DNA of 64,000 nucleotides from Zoogloeaceae bacterium. Its GTDB lineage: Bacteria > Pseudomonadota > Gammaproteobacteria > Burkholderiales > Rhodocyclaceae. Under the pieces are notes generated by a model that was not told the origin of the DNA, searched no databases, and was given only the letters and a program-made list of their open reading frames with translations. Location of the stretch: assembly GCA_024235595.1 (NCBI GenBank), contig JACKMC010000001.1, positions 310,001 through 374,000 on the forward strand, written 5' to 3'. Shown here in pieces: positions 17,821 to 25,632 of this stretch. Position numbers and translations under genes: made by a program. Position 1 is the stretch's first letter; the number at the start of each line of letters is the position of its first letter.

Positions 17821-18934
17821 GTCGGCCTCGTCCGGGCAGCGCGATCTCGAGCACTGGCTGCGCCTGACGCTTGCACCCGGCGTTGGTGCGGGTGCCCAGC
17901 GCCAGTTGCTGGCGACCTTCGGTTTGCCCATCAACGTCTTCGCCGCGGAGCGCGCTTCCCTGGAGCAGGTCGCCGGTCCCAAGGTGGTGCGCGGCCTGCT
18001 CGACGAGGATCGTCGCGAGCAGGTCGCTGCCACGCTGGCGTGGCTCGACGAGCCGGGAAACCACATCGTCACGCTCGGCGACCCCGCCTATCCCTCAGGG
18101 CTGCTCGAGATGGCCGATCCGCCAACCCTGCTATATGTAAAGGGACGCGTCGAACTGCTCGGCGCGGCCTCGGTCGCCATGGTCGGCGCGCGTTCAGCGA
18201 CGCCCCAGGGGCTGGCCGACGCAAGGGCTTTCGCCGGGTCGCTGTCGAGCGCAGGGCTGTGCGTAGTGAGCGGCATGGCGATGGGGATCGATGCCGCTGC
18301 CCATGAGGGTGCGCTGCGCGGCGCCGGCTCGACGCTGGCGGTGATCGGGACCGGCGCCGACCGCATCTATCCGGCCCGCAATGCGGCGCTGGCGCGGCGA
18401 ATCGCGGCCGAGGGCGCGATCGTCAGCGAATTTCCGCTTGGCGCGCAGCCCTTGCAACACCATTTTCCGCGTCGCAACCGGCTGATCGCGGGACTGTCGA
18501 GGGGGGTGCTGGTGGTCGAGGCCGCGATTGGCAGCGGGTCGCTGATCACCGCCCGTCTTGCGGCGGAACAGGGCCGGGAGGTGTTCGCGATACCCGGTTC
18601 GATCCATTCGCCCTTGTCGAAAGGCTGTCACAGCCTCATCCGCGACGGCGCCAAGCTTGTCGAGACGGCGCAGGATGTGCTCGAGGAACTACGCTGGGAG
18701 TCGTCGCCAGCCGCTCCCGCCGGGCGTCGAGCGCCGCTGCCATCGGCGCCCCCCGGGGATCGCGACGAGCGGGCGTTAGTGGCCGCGCTCGGCCATGATC
18801 CCGTGACTCTCGACACCTTGTTGCAGCGCAGCGGGTTGACGCCCGAGACGCTGTCGGCCATGCTCCTGACCATGGAACTAGATGGGCGGGTCAGCCGCTT
18901 GCCGGGTGGCCGGTTCCAAAGTCTTCAAGAGTGA
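17798..18934 (+). CDS. dprA: DNA-processing protein DprA
   Basis: This 378-residue protein starts at a GTG inside the LysM gene; this is the only start giving the family length. The Rossmann-fold core shows VAMVGARSATPQG, VVSGMAMGIDAAAHEGAL, VIGTGADRIYPARN, SEFPLG and FPRRNRLIAGLS. A C-terminal winged-helix DprA_WH domain follows (about 310-378). DprA loads RecA on incoming single-stranded DNA during natural transformation. No other competence genes are in the window. The smg gene follows nine bases later. Confidence 0.95.
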   Translation: MTRSGNPESASSGQRDLEHWLRLTLAPGVGAGAQRQLLATFGLPINVFAAERASLEQVAGPKVVRGLLDEDRREQVAATLAWLDEPGNHIVTLGDPAYPSGLLEMADPPTLLYVKGRVELLGAASVAMVGARSATPQGLADARAFAGSLSSAGLCVVSGMAMGIDAAAHEGALRGAGSTLAVIGTGADRIYPARNAALARRIAAEGAIVSEFPLGAQPLQHHFPRRNRLIAGLSRGVLVVEAAIGSGSLITARLAAEQGREVFAIPGSIHSPLSKGCHSLIRDGAKLVETAQDVLEELRWESSPAAPAGRRAPLPSAPPGDRDERALVAALGHDPVTLDTLLQRSGLTPETLSAMLLTMELDGRVSRLPGGRFQSLQE

Positions 18935-18943
18935 GCCAAGGCC

Positions 18944-19405
18944 ATGTTCGATATTCTCGTCTATTTGTTCGAAACCTATGTCCATGCCGGCGCCTGTCCG
19001 GAGTCGGACCAGTTGGCGCGCAAGCTGTCCGCGGCGGGCTTCGAGGAGGAGGAAATCTCCGAAGCGTTGAGCTGGCTGGACGGCTTGCGTGCGGAGATCT
19101 CGATCCCCGACATCGGCTCTGACAGCACCTCGGTGCGAATCTATGCCGACGAGGAGATGCGGCGTCTCGACGCGGAGTGCAGGGGCTTCCTGACCTTTCT
19201 CGAGAACGCCGGCGTGCTCGACGCGCTGACGCGCGAAATGATCATTGAGCGCGCGATGGCCTTGTCGGATCACCGCCTGACCCGTTCGCGCCTGAAGGTC
19301 ATCGTGCTGATGGTGTTGTGGCAGCAGGAACAGTCGATCGATACCCTGATACTCGACGAACTGCTGACCGAAGAAGACGAAGATCTCGATCTCACCTATC
19401 AGTAG
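18944..19405 (+). CDS. smg: Smg family protein (DUF494)
   Basis: This 153-residue acidic protein has the Smg signature start MFDILVYLFETYVHAGA, the central FLTFLENAGVLDALTREMIIERAMAL stretch (quoted in part) and the tail LLTEEDEDLDLTYQ. Smg is conserved directly downstream of dprA in Beta- and Gammaproteobacteria. Its biochemical function is not established. It lies nine bases after dprA and is presumably cotranscribed. Confidence 0.93.
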   Translation: MFDILVYLFETYVHAGACPESDQLARKLSAAGFEEEEISEALSWLDGLRAEISIPDIGSDSTSVRIYADEEMRRLDAECRGFLTFLENAGVLDALTREMIIERAMALSDHRLTRSRLKVIVLMVLWQQEQSIDTLILDELLTEEDEDLDLTYQ

Positions 19406-19552
19406 GCGGATCGCGTCCGGCGCGGTTTCAAGGCCTCTCCGGAGCGGGGCCGGGTCCGGTGTGGCTTGCATGCGTCGCGGCGCCTTCCTTATCATGCCGT
19501 GCTTCTTCAACCCAATCGGGAACCGTTCTGCGGTGCCCCTGTCAGCCACGGC

Positions 19553-22111
19553 ATGAGCAAACAACTGATCATTGCGGAGAAACCCTCGGTCGCGCAGGAC
19601 ATCGCGCGCGCACTCGGGGGTTTCACAAAAGAGAAGGACTACTTCGAATCCGACGAGTACGTCCTGTCGTCCGCGGTCGGTCATCTGCTCGAGCTGACCG
19701 TTCCCGAGGAATACGAAGTCAAGCGCGGCAAGTGGTCGTTCGCCCACCTGCCGGTGATCCCGCCGCATTTCGCGCTGTCGCCGATCGAGAAGACCGACGA
19801 CCGCCTCAAGCTGCTCACCCGCCTGATCAAGCGCAAGGACGTGACCGGCCTGATCAACGCCTGCGACGCGGGGCGCGAGGGCGAACTGATCTTCAACTAC
19901 ATTGCCCAGCACGCGAAGACGGCCAAGCCGATCAGGCGCCTGTGGCTTCAGTCGATGACCGCCGCGGCGATTCGCGACGGCTTTGCCCAGTTGCGCAGGG
20001 CCGACGAGGTCGAGGGTCTGCGCCAGGCGGCAATGTCGCGCGCGGAGAGCGACTGGCTGATCGGCATCAACGGCACCCGCGCGATGACGGCCTTCAACTC
20101 GAAGACCGGCGGATTCCATCTCACCACGGTCGGCCGCGTCCAGACCCCCACGCTGGCCCTGGTGATCGAACGCGAGGAGAAGATCCGCGCGTTCAAGTCC
20201 CGCGATTACTGGGAGCTCGAGGCCACCTTTGGCGCCAGCGAGGGCAGCTATGCCGGGCGCTGGTTCGACGAGAAATTCAAGAAGAGCGAAGGCGACGAGC
20301 ACGCAACCGCCAGCAGGCTCTGGGAGCAGGCGCGCGCCGACGCGATCAGGGCGAAGTGCGAAGGCAAGACCGGGGTCGTCGAGGAAGAAGCCAAGCCCTC
20401 GACCCAGTTGTCGCCGCTGCTGTTCGATCTCACCTCGCTGCAGCGCGAAGCCAATGGTCGTTTCGGCTTCTCGGCCCGCAACACGCTGGGCCTCGCCCAG
20501 GCGCTCTACGAGAAGCACAAGGTTCTGACCTACCCGCGTACCGATGCGCGCGCCCTGCCTGAAGACTACATCGCCACCGTCGGCGAAGTGCTCGCCGGCC
20601 TGCCCATCGACTATGCGCCGTTTGCGAACCAGATCGTCAAGCAGGGATGGGTCAAGCCCAACAAGCGGATCTTCAACAACACCAAGATCTCGGACCACTT
20701 CGCCATCATCCCCACCGGTACGCCGCCGAAGAGCCTCACCGAGGCCGAACAGAAGATCTACGATCTGGTGACCCGGCGTTTCCTGGCGGTGTTCTTCCCC
20801 GCGGCCGAGTACCAGATCACCACCCGCATCACCCGCGTCGAAGGCGAAGCCTTCAAGACCGAGGGGAAGGTGTTGGTGAATCCCGGCTGGCTCGCGGTGT
20901 ATGGCAAGGAGGCCGCGAGCGACGACAAGGATGGCGGCGCGCAACTGATCGCGGTGAAGCCGGGCGAGCAGGTCAGTACCGACGAAATCCTGGTCAAGGC
21001 GATGCAGACCAAGCCGCCGGCGCGCTTTAACGAAGCGACGCTGCTGTCGGCAATGGAAGGTGCCGGCAAGATGGTGGATGACGAGGAACTGCGCGCGGCG
21101 ATGGCCGGGCGGGGTCTCGGGACACCGGCTACCCGGGCGCAGATCATCGAAAACCTGATCGGTGAGAACTACATGACGCGCGACGGGCGTGAGCTCGTGC
21201 CCACCGCCAAGGCCTTCTCCCTGATCACCTTGCTACGCGGACTGGGCATCACCGAGCTGTCATCGCCGGAGCTGACCGGAGAGTGGGAGTACAAGCTCGC
21301 CCAGATGGAACGTGGCGCCTTGTCGCGTGAGGAGTTCATGAGCCATATCCAGGCCATGACCCGTGAGATCGTCGAACGCGCCAAGGCCTACGAGTCGGAC
21401 ACCGTGCCGGGCAACTTCGCCACCTTGAAGACGCCTTGTCCCAAGTGCGGCGGTCTGGTCAAGGAGAACTACAAGAAGTTTGCCTGCCAGGCCTGCGACT
21501 GGAGCGCATGGAAAATCGTTGCCGGTCGCCAGTTCGAACTCGACGAGATCGAGACCCTGCTCTCCGAGGGCAAGGTCGGGCCGCTGACGGGTTTCCGCAA
21601 CAAGATGGGGCGCCTGTTCAACGCCGAGATCAAGCTCAACGAAGAGAAGCAGCCCACCTTCGACTTCGGCCAGCCCAAGGAAGACGAGAACGCCGAGCCG
21701 GTGGACTTTTCGGGCCAGGAGCGCCTGGGCGCCTGCCCCAAGTGCGGTGCCGGGGTGTTCGAGCACGGCCTTTCGTACGTGTGCGAAAAATCGGTCGGGC
21801 CGGACAAATCGTGTGATTTCCGATCCGGCAAGATCATCCTCCAGCAGCCCATCGAACGCGCGCAGATGACCAAGCTGCTGGCGGAGGGCAAGACCGAACT
21901 GCTCAGAGGGTTCGTATCGGCCAGAACCAACCGCAAGTTTTCGGCTTTCCTGAAATGGGATCCTGCTGCCGGCAAGGTCGGCTTCGAATTTGAGCCGCGC
22001 GCACCCAAGGCGCCCAAGGCGGGTGCGGCAGCGGCAAAGGCGGGCGCCGAAAAGGCACCCGCTGCCGCGGTCAAGAAACCGACCGCAAAGCGCAGGAAGG
22101 CTGCCGGTTGA
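19553..22111 (+). CDS. topB: DNA topoisomerase III
   Basis: This 852-residue type IA enzyme relaxes and decatenates DNA. The TOPRIM domain starts MSKQLIIAEKPSVAQDIA with NACDAGREGELIF. The active-site Tyr327 lies in VLTYPRTDARALP, matching Tyr328 of E. coli. C-terminal zinc-ribbon-like modules follow (CPKCGG with CQAC near 630; CPKCGAG through CDF near 725-760), then a Lys/Ala/Pro-rich tail. The start ATG is the first residue of the TOPRIM strand. The stop overlaps the DUF924 start as TTGA. Confidence 0.96.
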   Translation: MSKQLIIAEKPSVAQDIARALGGFTKEKDYFESDEYVLSSAVGHLLELTVPEEYEVKRGKWSFAHLPVIPPHFALSPIEKTDDRLKLLTRLIKRKDVTGLINACDAGREGELIFNYIAQHAKTAKPIRRLWLQSMTAAAIRDGFAQLRRADEVEGLRQAAMSRAESDWLIGINGTRAMTAFNSKTGGFHLTTVGRVQTPTLALVIEREEKIRAFKSRDYWELEATFGASEGSYAGRWFDEKFKKSEGDEHATASRLWEQARADAIRAKCEGKTGVVEEEAKPSTQLSPLLFDLTSLQREANGRFGFSARNTLGLAQALYEKHKVLTYPRTDARALPEDYIATVGEVLAGLPIDYAPFANQIVKQGWVKPNKRIFNNTKISDHFAIIPTGTPPKSLTEAEQKIYDLVTRRFLAVFFPAAEYQITTRITRVEGEAFKTEGKVLVNPGWLAVYGKEAASDDKDGGAQLIAVKPGEQVSTDEILVKAMQTKPPARFNEATLLSAMEGAGKMVDDEELRAAMAGRGLGTPATRAQIIENLIGENYMTRDGRELVPTAKAFSLITLLRGLGITELSSPELTGEWEYKLAQMERGALSREEFMSHIQAMTREIVERAKAYESDTVPGNFATLKTPCPKCGGLVKENYKKFACQACDWSAWKIVAGRQFELDEIETLLSEGKVGPLTGFRNKMGRLFNAEIKLNEEKQPTFDFGQPKEDENAEPVDFSGQERLGACPKCGAGVFEHGLSYVCEKSVGPDKSCDFRSGKIILQQPIERAQMTKLLAEGKTELLRGFVSARTNRKFSAFLKWDPAAGKVGFEFEPRAPKAPKAGAAAAKAGAEKAPAAAVKKPTAKRRKAAG

Positions 22112-22689
22112 ACAGCGGGGGCCCGGAAGCTGTCCTGGAGTTCTGGTTCCGCCGCGACGAAGCGACCGGGGAACTGCTGGCGATGAAGCAGTGGTTCTCC
22201 AAGGATCCCGAGTTCGACGATGCCGTCAGGCGGACGTTTGGCGACCTGATGCAGGATGCACGAGCGGGGTCGCTCGACTGGCGGGATTCGCCTCGCGCGA
22301 GCCTCGCCCAAATCGTCGTTCTCGACCAGTTCTTTCGCAACGCCTGGCGCGATACTCCCGAGGCCTTCGCTGGCGATAGCCAGGCCCTGCGGCTTGCCGA
22401 TGCCCTTGTTTCCTGCGGCGGCGATGCCACGCTCGAACCGCTGGAGCGGGTCTTCGCCTATCTGCCTTTCGAGCATGCCGAATCCCCGGCCGAGCAGGAC
22501 AGGTCGGTTGCACTGTTCGAGTCCTTGTTGCGCCATGGGCCGCAATTCAAGCCGTATCTCGATTTCGCGATCCGCCACCGCGAGGTGATCAGGCGCTTCG
22601 GCCGCTTTCCGCACCGAAACAGGATTCTGGGCCGCCCCTCCAGTGCCCAGGAATCACATTACCTCGCCCAGCCCGGTTCCGGGTTCTGA
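22108..22689 (+). CDS. DUF924 family protein
   Basis: This 193-residue protein starts at a TTG that overlaps the topB stop, suggesting coupling. It has the DUF924 layout: VLEFWFRRDEATGE at the start, then QIVVLDQFFRNAWRDTPEAFA, LERVFAYLPFEHAESPAEQD and the RRFGRFPHRNRILGR tail. The fold is an all-helical TPR-like repeat. No function is known for bacterial members; topB linkage alone does not indicate one. Confidence 0.9.
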   Translation: MNSGGPEAVLEFWFRRDEATGELLAMKQWFSKDPEFDDAVRRTFGDLMQDARAGSLDWRDSPRASLAQIVVLDQFFRNAWRDTPEAFAGDSQALRLADALVSCGGDATLEPLERVFAYLPFEHAESPAEQDRSVALFESLLRHGPQFKPYLDFAIRHREVIRRFGRFPHRNRILGRPSSAQESHYLAQPGSGF

Positions 22690-22737
22690 AGCCAGCATCG
22701 GTGCAAGGTATGCCGTAGGACGTCGCGGCAGCGGGAT

Positions 22738-23883
22738 TCAGGAGACCGTGAGCTTTGCGAGCCAACGGTCCCGTGCATCGACTGCGCTGCCCTCGAGAAC
22801 GAAGCCCCGAAGTTGACCGCGCCGGTCGTGGAACAAAGAGGTGACGCCACCGCGGTTGGCCTTTTCGTGCCACTCGCCGTGGATGCGGGGTGGGTCCATC
22901 AACACCATGGCACAGGCTGGCGTGTTGAGCCGCAGGGGCAGCGGACGCGGATCGGGCCGCGTCGGTGTGCCATGCAGGGTCGCCGAAAGGGCTTCGGCCT
23001 GGGCGTCGATCGATGCGGTATGGATCGACCCCGGAAGTGCTGCACAGGCCCCGAGCGCATGGATGCCGGGTACGCTCGTCGTGAGGCGCTCGTTCACCTT
23101 GATGCCTGCATCTCTCACGATCTCCAGGCCGGCCGCCTCGGCGAGCGCGGTGCGCGGCTGCGGCATCGGTGCGGCAAAGACCATGTCTGTCTCGAGCGCC
23201 GAGCCGGCTGCAGTAAGCACCCGGAAGCCCTCTTCGCCGCGACGATCGATTCGCAACACCTTGTCATCCATCAGGAAGCGCACGCCGGCCTGCTCGAGCC
23301 TGGTCATGAGCCGTTCACCGACGAGGGTAGGAATTCGCGAGGCAAGCGGGTAGGGCGGCGTGTCGATGAGCGTGACGGCGAAGCCATTGCTGGCCAGGTC
23401 GTTGGCGAATTCGCAGGCCGGAACGCTGGAGCCAATGATTACCAGCGAATGCACACCCTGCAACTGGTGGTGGAGATAGGCATAGTCGCTCAGGCGATTG
23501 ACGGTGAGCACGCTTGCGGCGGCGGTACCGTCGAGGCGAGGCCGAGGCAGTTCGGAGCCGAGTGCCAGGACGAGCTGGCGGTAGGCCAGGCGCGCGCTCT
23601 TGAGCACGAGCTCCGATGCACCGACGTCGATGGCGTGCACAGGGCTGTGCTGGTAGATGGTGATGCCCAGGCGCTCCTGCATCATCTTCGCGGTCGCCTG
23701 CACGAGTTCGACCGGTCGCCGGTTGACGCCCATCGCGTAGGACAGCGCCGCCTTGGGGTAGACATCCCCGTCGTGGGCCGCGAGCAGACCGATCGAAACC
23801 GTGGCGTCGCGGCGTCTGAGCGCGCGCGCAAGGGTGTAGCCGGCGATGCCGGCGCCAACAATCAGGATCGGTGCTGCGCTCAC
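22738..23883 (-). CDS. FAD/NAD(P)-dependent oxidoreductase (rubredoxin reductase-like)
   Basis: This 381-residue protein starts at a GTG after AAAGGAATG. It has an FAD-binding ILIVGAGIAGYTLARALR motif, a second NAD(P) Rossmann motif (SLVIIGSSVPACEFANDLA), and the FAD-site GIHALGACA near the C-terminus. The C-terminal 80 residues resemble the small domain of rubredoxin reductases. Such enzymes pass electrons from NAD(P)H to rubredoxin, often for peroxide or superoxide defence. No rubredoxin gene is adjacent. Position ahead of dps and oxyR on the same strand supports an oxidative-stress role (inference). Confidence 0.85.
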   Translation of the reverse strand: MSAAPILIVGAGIAGYTLARALRRRDATVSIGLLAAHDGDVYPKAALSYAMGVNRRPVELVQATAKMMQERLGITIYQHSPVHAIDVGASELVLKSARLAYRQLVLALGSELPRPRLDGTAAASVLTVNRLSDYAYLHHQLQGVHSLVIIGSSVPACEFANDLASNGFAVTLIDTPPYPLASRIPTLVGERLMTRLEQAGVRFLMDDKVLRIDRRGEEGFRVLTAAGSALETDMVFAAPMPQPRTALAEAAGLEIVRDAGIKVNERLTTSVPGIHALGACAALPGSIHTASIDAQAEALSATLHGTPTRPDPRPLPLRLNTPACAMVLMDPPRIHGEWHEKANRGGVTSLFHDRRGQLRGFVLEGSAVDARDRWLAKLTVS

Positions 23884-23924
23884 TGTCCATTCCTTTCTCC
23901 CGGAGCGAACCGGAAGGTCTCTGG

Positions 23925-24395
23925 TCAGCCTTCGAGCAGGCTGCGTAGCATCCAGGCGTTCTTCTCGTGAACCTGCATTCGTTGAGTCAACAGGTCCGCC
24001 GTCGGCTCGTCGTTGACTTCGCCCACGGCGGACATGAGGCTGCGTGCGGTGCGCACCACCGCCTCCTGGCCCGCGACCAGCTCGCGAATCATCGTCCTCG
24101 CATCGGGCACACCTTCGGGTTCCGCGATGGAGGTCAGAGAAGCGAAGGCTTTGTAGGTGCCGGGCGCAGGAAAACCAAGCGCGCGAATTCGCTCCGCGAT
24201 CACGTCGACCGCAAGCGCGAGTTCGGTGTACTGGGCCTCGAACATGAGGTGCAGGGTGTTGAACATCGGCCCGGTTACGTTCCAGTGGAAATTGTGGGTC
24301 TTGAGATAGAGCGTGTAGCTGTCGGCAAGCAGGTGCGAAAGGCCTTCGGCGATTCGCGACCGGTCGTCCTTGCTGATGCCAATGTCGATGTCCAT
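23925..24395 (-). CDS. dps: Dps ferritin-like DNA-protection protein
   Basis: This 156-residue protein has the Dps ferroxidase signature: LYLKTHNFHWNVTGPMFNTLH (His ligands, quoted across the boundary) and LHLMFEAQYTELALAVDVIAERIR with the Asp/Glu ligands. Helix D follows. Dps dodecamers oxidise Fe(II) with H2O2 and protect DNA. A candidate OxyR site and a promoter lie upstream. The oxidoreductase gene follows after 41 bases and may share the transcript. Confidence 0.95.
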   Translation of the reverse strand: MDIDIGISKDDRSRIAEGLSHLLADSYTLYLKTHNFHWNVTGPMFNTLHLMFEAQYTELALAVDVIAERIRALGFPAPGTYKAFASLTSIAEPEGVPDARTMIRELVAGQEAVVRTARSLMSAVGEVNDEPTADLLTQRMQVHEKNAWMLRSLLEG

Positions 24396-24470
24396 GAGTG
24401 ACTCCTTGCAGAGAATTGTGTGGCGATTGTTCGGTGAATGCGTGGAACTAGCTAACGGATCCGATGCTTC

Positions 24471-24536
24471 ATGCTATTGCGGAGCCGGACCTTTTCCAAA
24501 TTGCGAATCCGGATGGTCGGCATGTATTCACGCTAT
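24471..24536 (-). promoter_or_regulatory. dps promoter with OxyR-like site
   Basis: On the minus strand four tetramers ATAG, ACAT, ATCC, CAAT (24536-24500) are spaced by exactly 7 bases each and match the OxyR pattern ATAG-N7-CTAT-N7-ATAG-N7-CTAT at 11 of 16 positions. The last tetramer abuts TTGGAA (24499-24494). After 17 bp comes TAGCAT (24476-24471). The ahpC upstream region has the same arrangement. The site is a prediction by eye. Confidence 0.5.
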
Positions 24537-24579
24537 CAGAGTCATCGACGGGGCGACGGTTCCGTCATCTGCGGGAGTT

Positions 24580-25494
24580 TCAGCTCACCGCGGTAACGCC
24601 CGGCAGGTCGCTGCCGAGAACCGCCTTGCGCACCACATCGATCGCCCCTCCGCGCGGATAGGTGACCCGCCAGGCGATCGCCACCCGGCGCGAGGGCTGG
24701 GGTTCGGCGAAGGGACGCACGGCGAGCAGGGTGTTCTGCGCGGCAAGTTCGTCGGCTGCCGAGCTCGGCAGGATGGTCACCCCGATCCCGGTTGCCACCA
24801 TATGCCGGATCGTTTCCAGCGAGCTGCCCTCTAGCGTTCGCTGCAGCCCGCTGCTGGAGCGGCAGTGGGGGCAGACTTCGAGCACCTGGTCGCGGAAACA
24901 GTTGCCCGCACCGAGCAGCAGCAACTGCTCCTCGGCGAGCAATTCGGGTTCGATCGAAGCGCTGGCGCTCCATGCGTGCTCCGCCGGCATCACGACCCTG
25001 AAGGGCTCGTCATAGACCACCTGGGTGACGATGCCCTGTTCTTCGTATGGCAGCGAGATGATGATCACGTCCAGGTCGCCGCGCTTGAGCGCGTCGGTGA
25101 GCCTTGCGGTGTAGTTTTCCTGGATGATCAGTGGCATGCGCGGCGCCAGACCGTGCATCAGCGGAATCAGGCGTGGCAGCAGGTAGGGGCCGATGGTGTA
25201 GATCACGCCAAGGCGCAATGGGCCAGTAAGAGGGTCCTTGCCGGATGCGGCGATTTCCTTGACCTGGGCCGCCTCGAGCAGGACCCGTTCGGCCTGTTCG
25301 ATGATCTGGCGTCCAATCGCAGTGATTTTGACGTCTGCCGCGCTGCGCTCGAAGAGCAGCACGCCCAGTTGCTCCTCGAGCTTCTTGATGGCCACCGACA
25401 GCGTTGGCTGACTGACATGGCATCTCTCCGCAGCCCGTCCGAAATGGCGTTCGCGTGCCAGTGCGACAAGATACCTTAGATCGGTCAGTGTCAT
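24580..25494 (-). CDS. oxyR: Hydrogen peroxide-responsive LysR regulator OxyR
   Basis: This 304-residue LysR protein has an N-terminal winged helix-turn-helix (TDLRYLVALARERHFGRAA). The two redox cysteines are at C199 (GAGNCFRD) and C208 (LEVCPHC), identical in number and spacing to E. coli OxyR, where their disulfide switches on the regulon. It lies upstream of dps on the same strand and diverges from the TonB receptor. Likely targets in this window are dps and ahpC. Confidence 0.95.
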   Translation of the reverse strand: MTLTDLRYLVALARERHFGRAAERCHVSQPTLSVAIKKLEEQLGVLLFERSAADVKITAIGRQIIEQAERVLLEAAQVKEIAASGKDPLTGPLRLGVIYTIGPYLLPRLIPLMHGLAPRMPLIIQENYTARLTDALKRGDLDVIIISLPYEEQGIVTQVVYDEPFRVVMPAEHAWSASASIEPELLAEEQLLLLGAGNCFRDQVLEVCPHCRSSSGLQRTLEGSSLETIRHMVATGIGVTILPSSAADELAAQNTLLAVRPFAEPQPSRRVAIAWRVTYPRGGAIDVVRKAVLGSDLPGVTAVS

Positions 25495-25510
25495 TGAAAT
25501 CGGTCCCTCA

Positions 25511-25547
25511 AAAGTTTGTGACTATCAGGGCAATCTTACTCTACCGT
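25511..25547. promoter_or_regulatory. Candidate OxyR site between oxyR and the TonB receptor gene
   Basis: The tetramers AAAG, CTAT, ATCT, CCGT with 7-base spacers match the OxyR pattern at 11 of 16. The element starts 17 bases upstream of the oxyR start codon, a position suited to autorepression, and also faces the divergent receptor gene. This is weaker than the ahpC site. Confidence 0.35.
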
Positions 25548-25632
25548 GATATCGGGGTGTCGGTCAGGGGCGCTTCGCGGCTATACTGTGAGCTCGTAAA
25601 AATCCAAATTGAATAATCGGGAGCCGACGCCC

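Noticed and set aside
18878..20944. 688-codon minus-strand frame
   Set aside because: It runs opposite smg and topB, both clear family members; no domain is visible in the antisense product.
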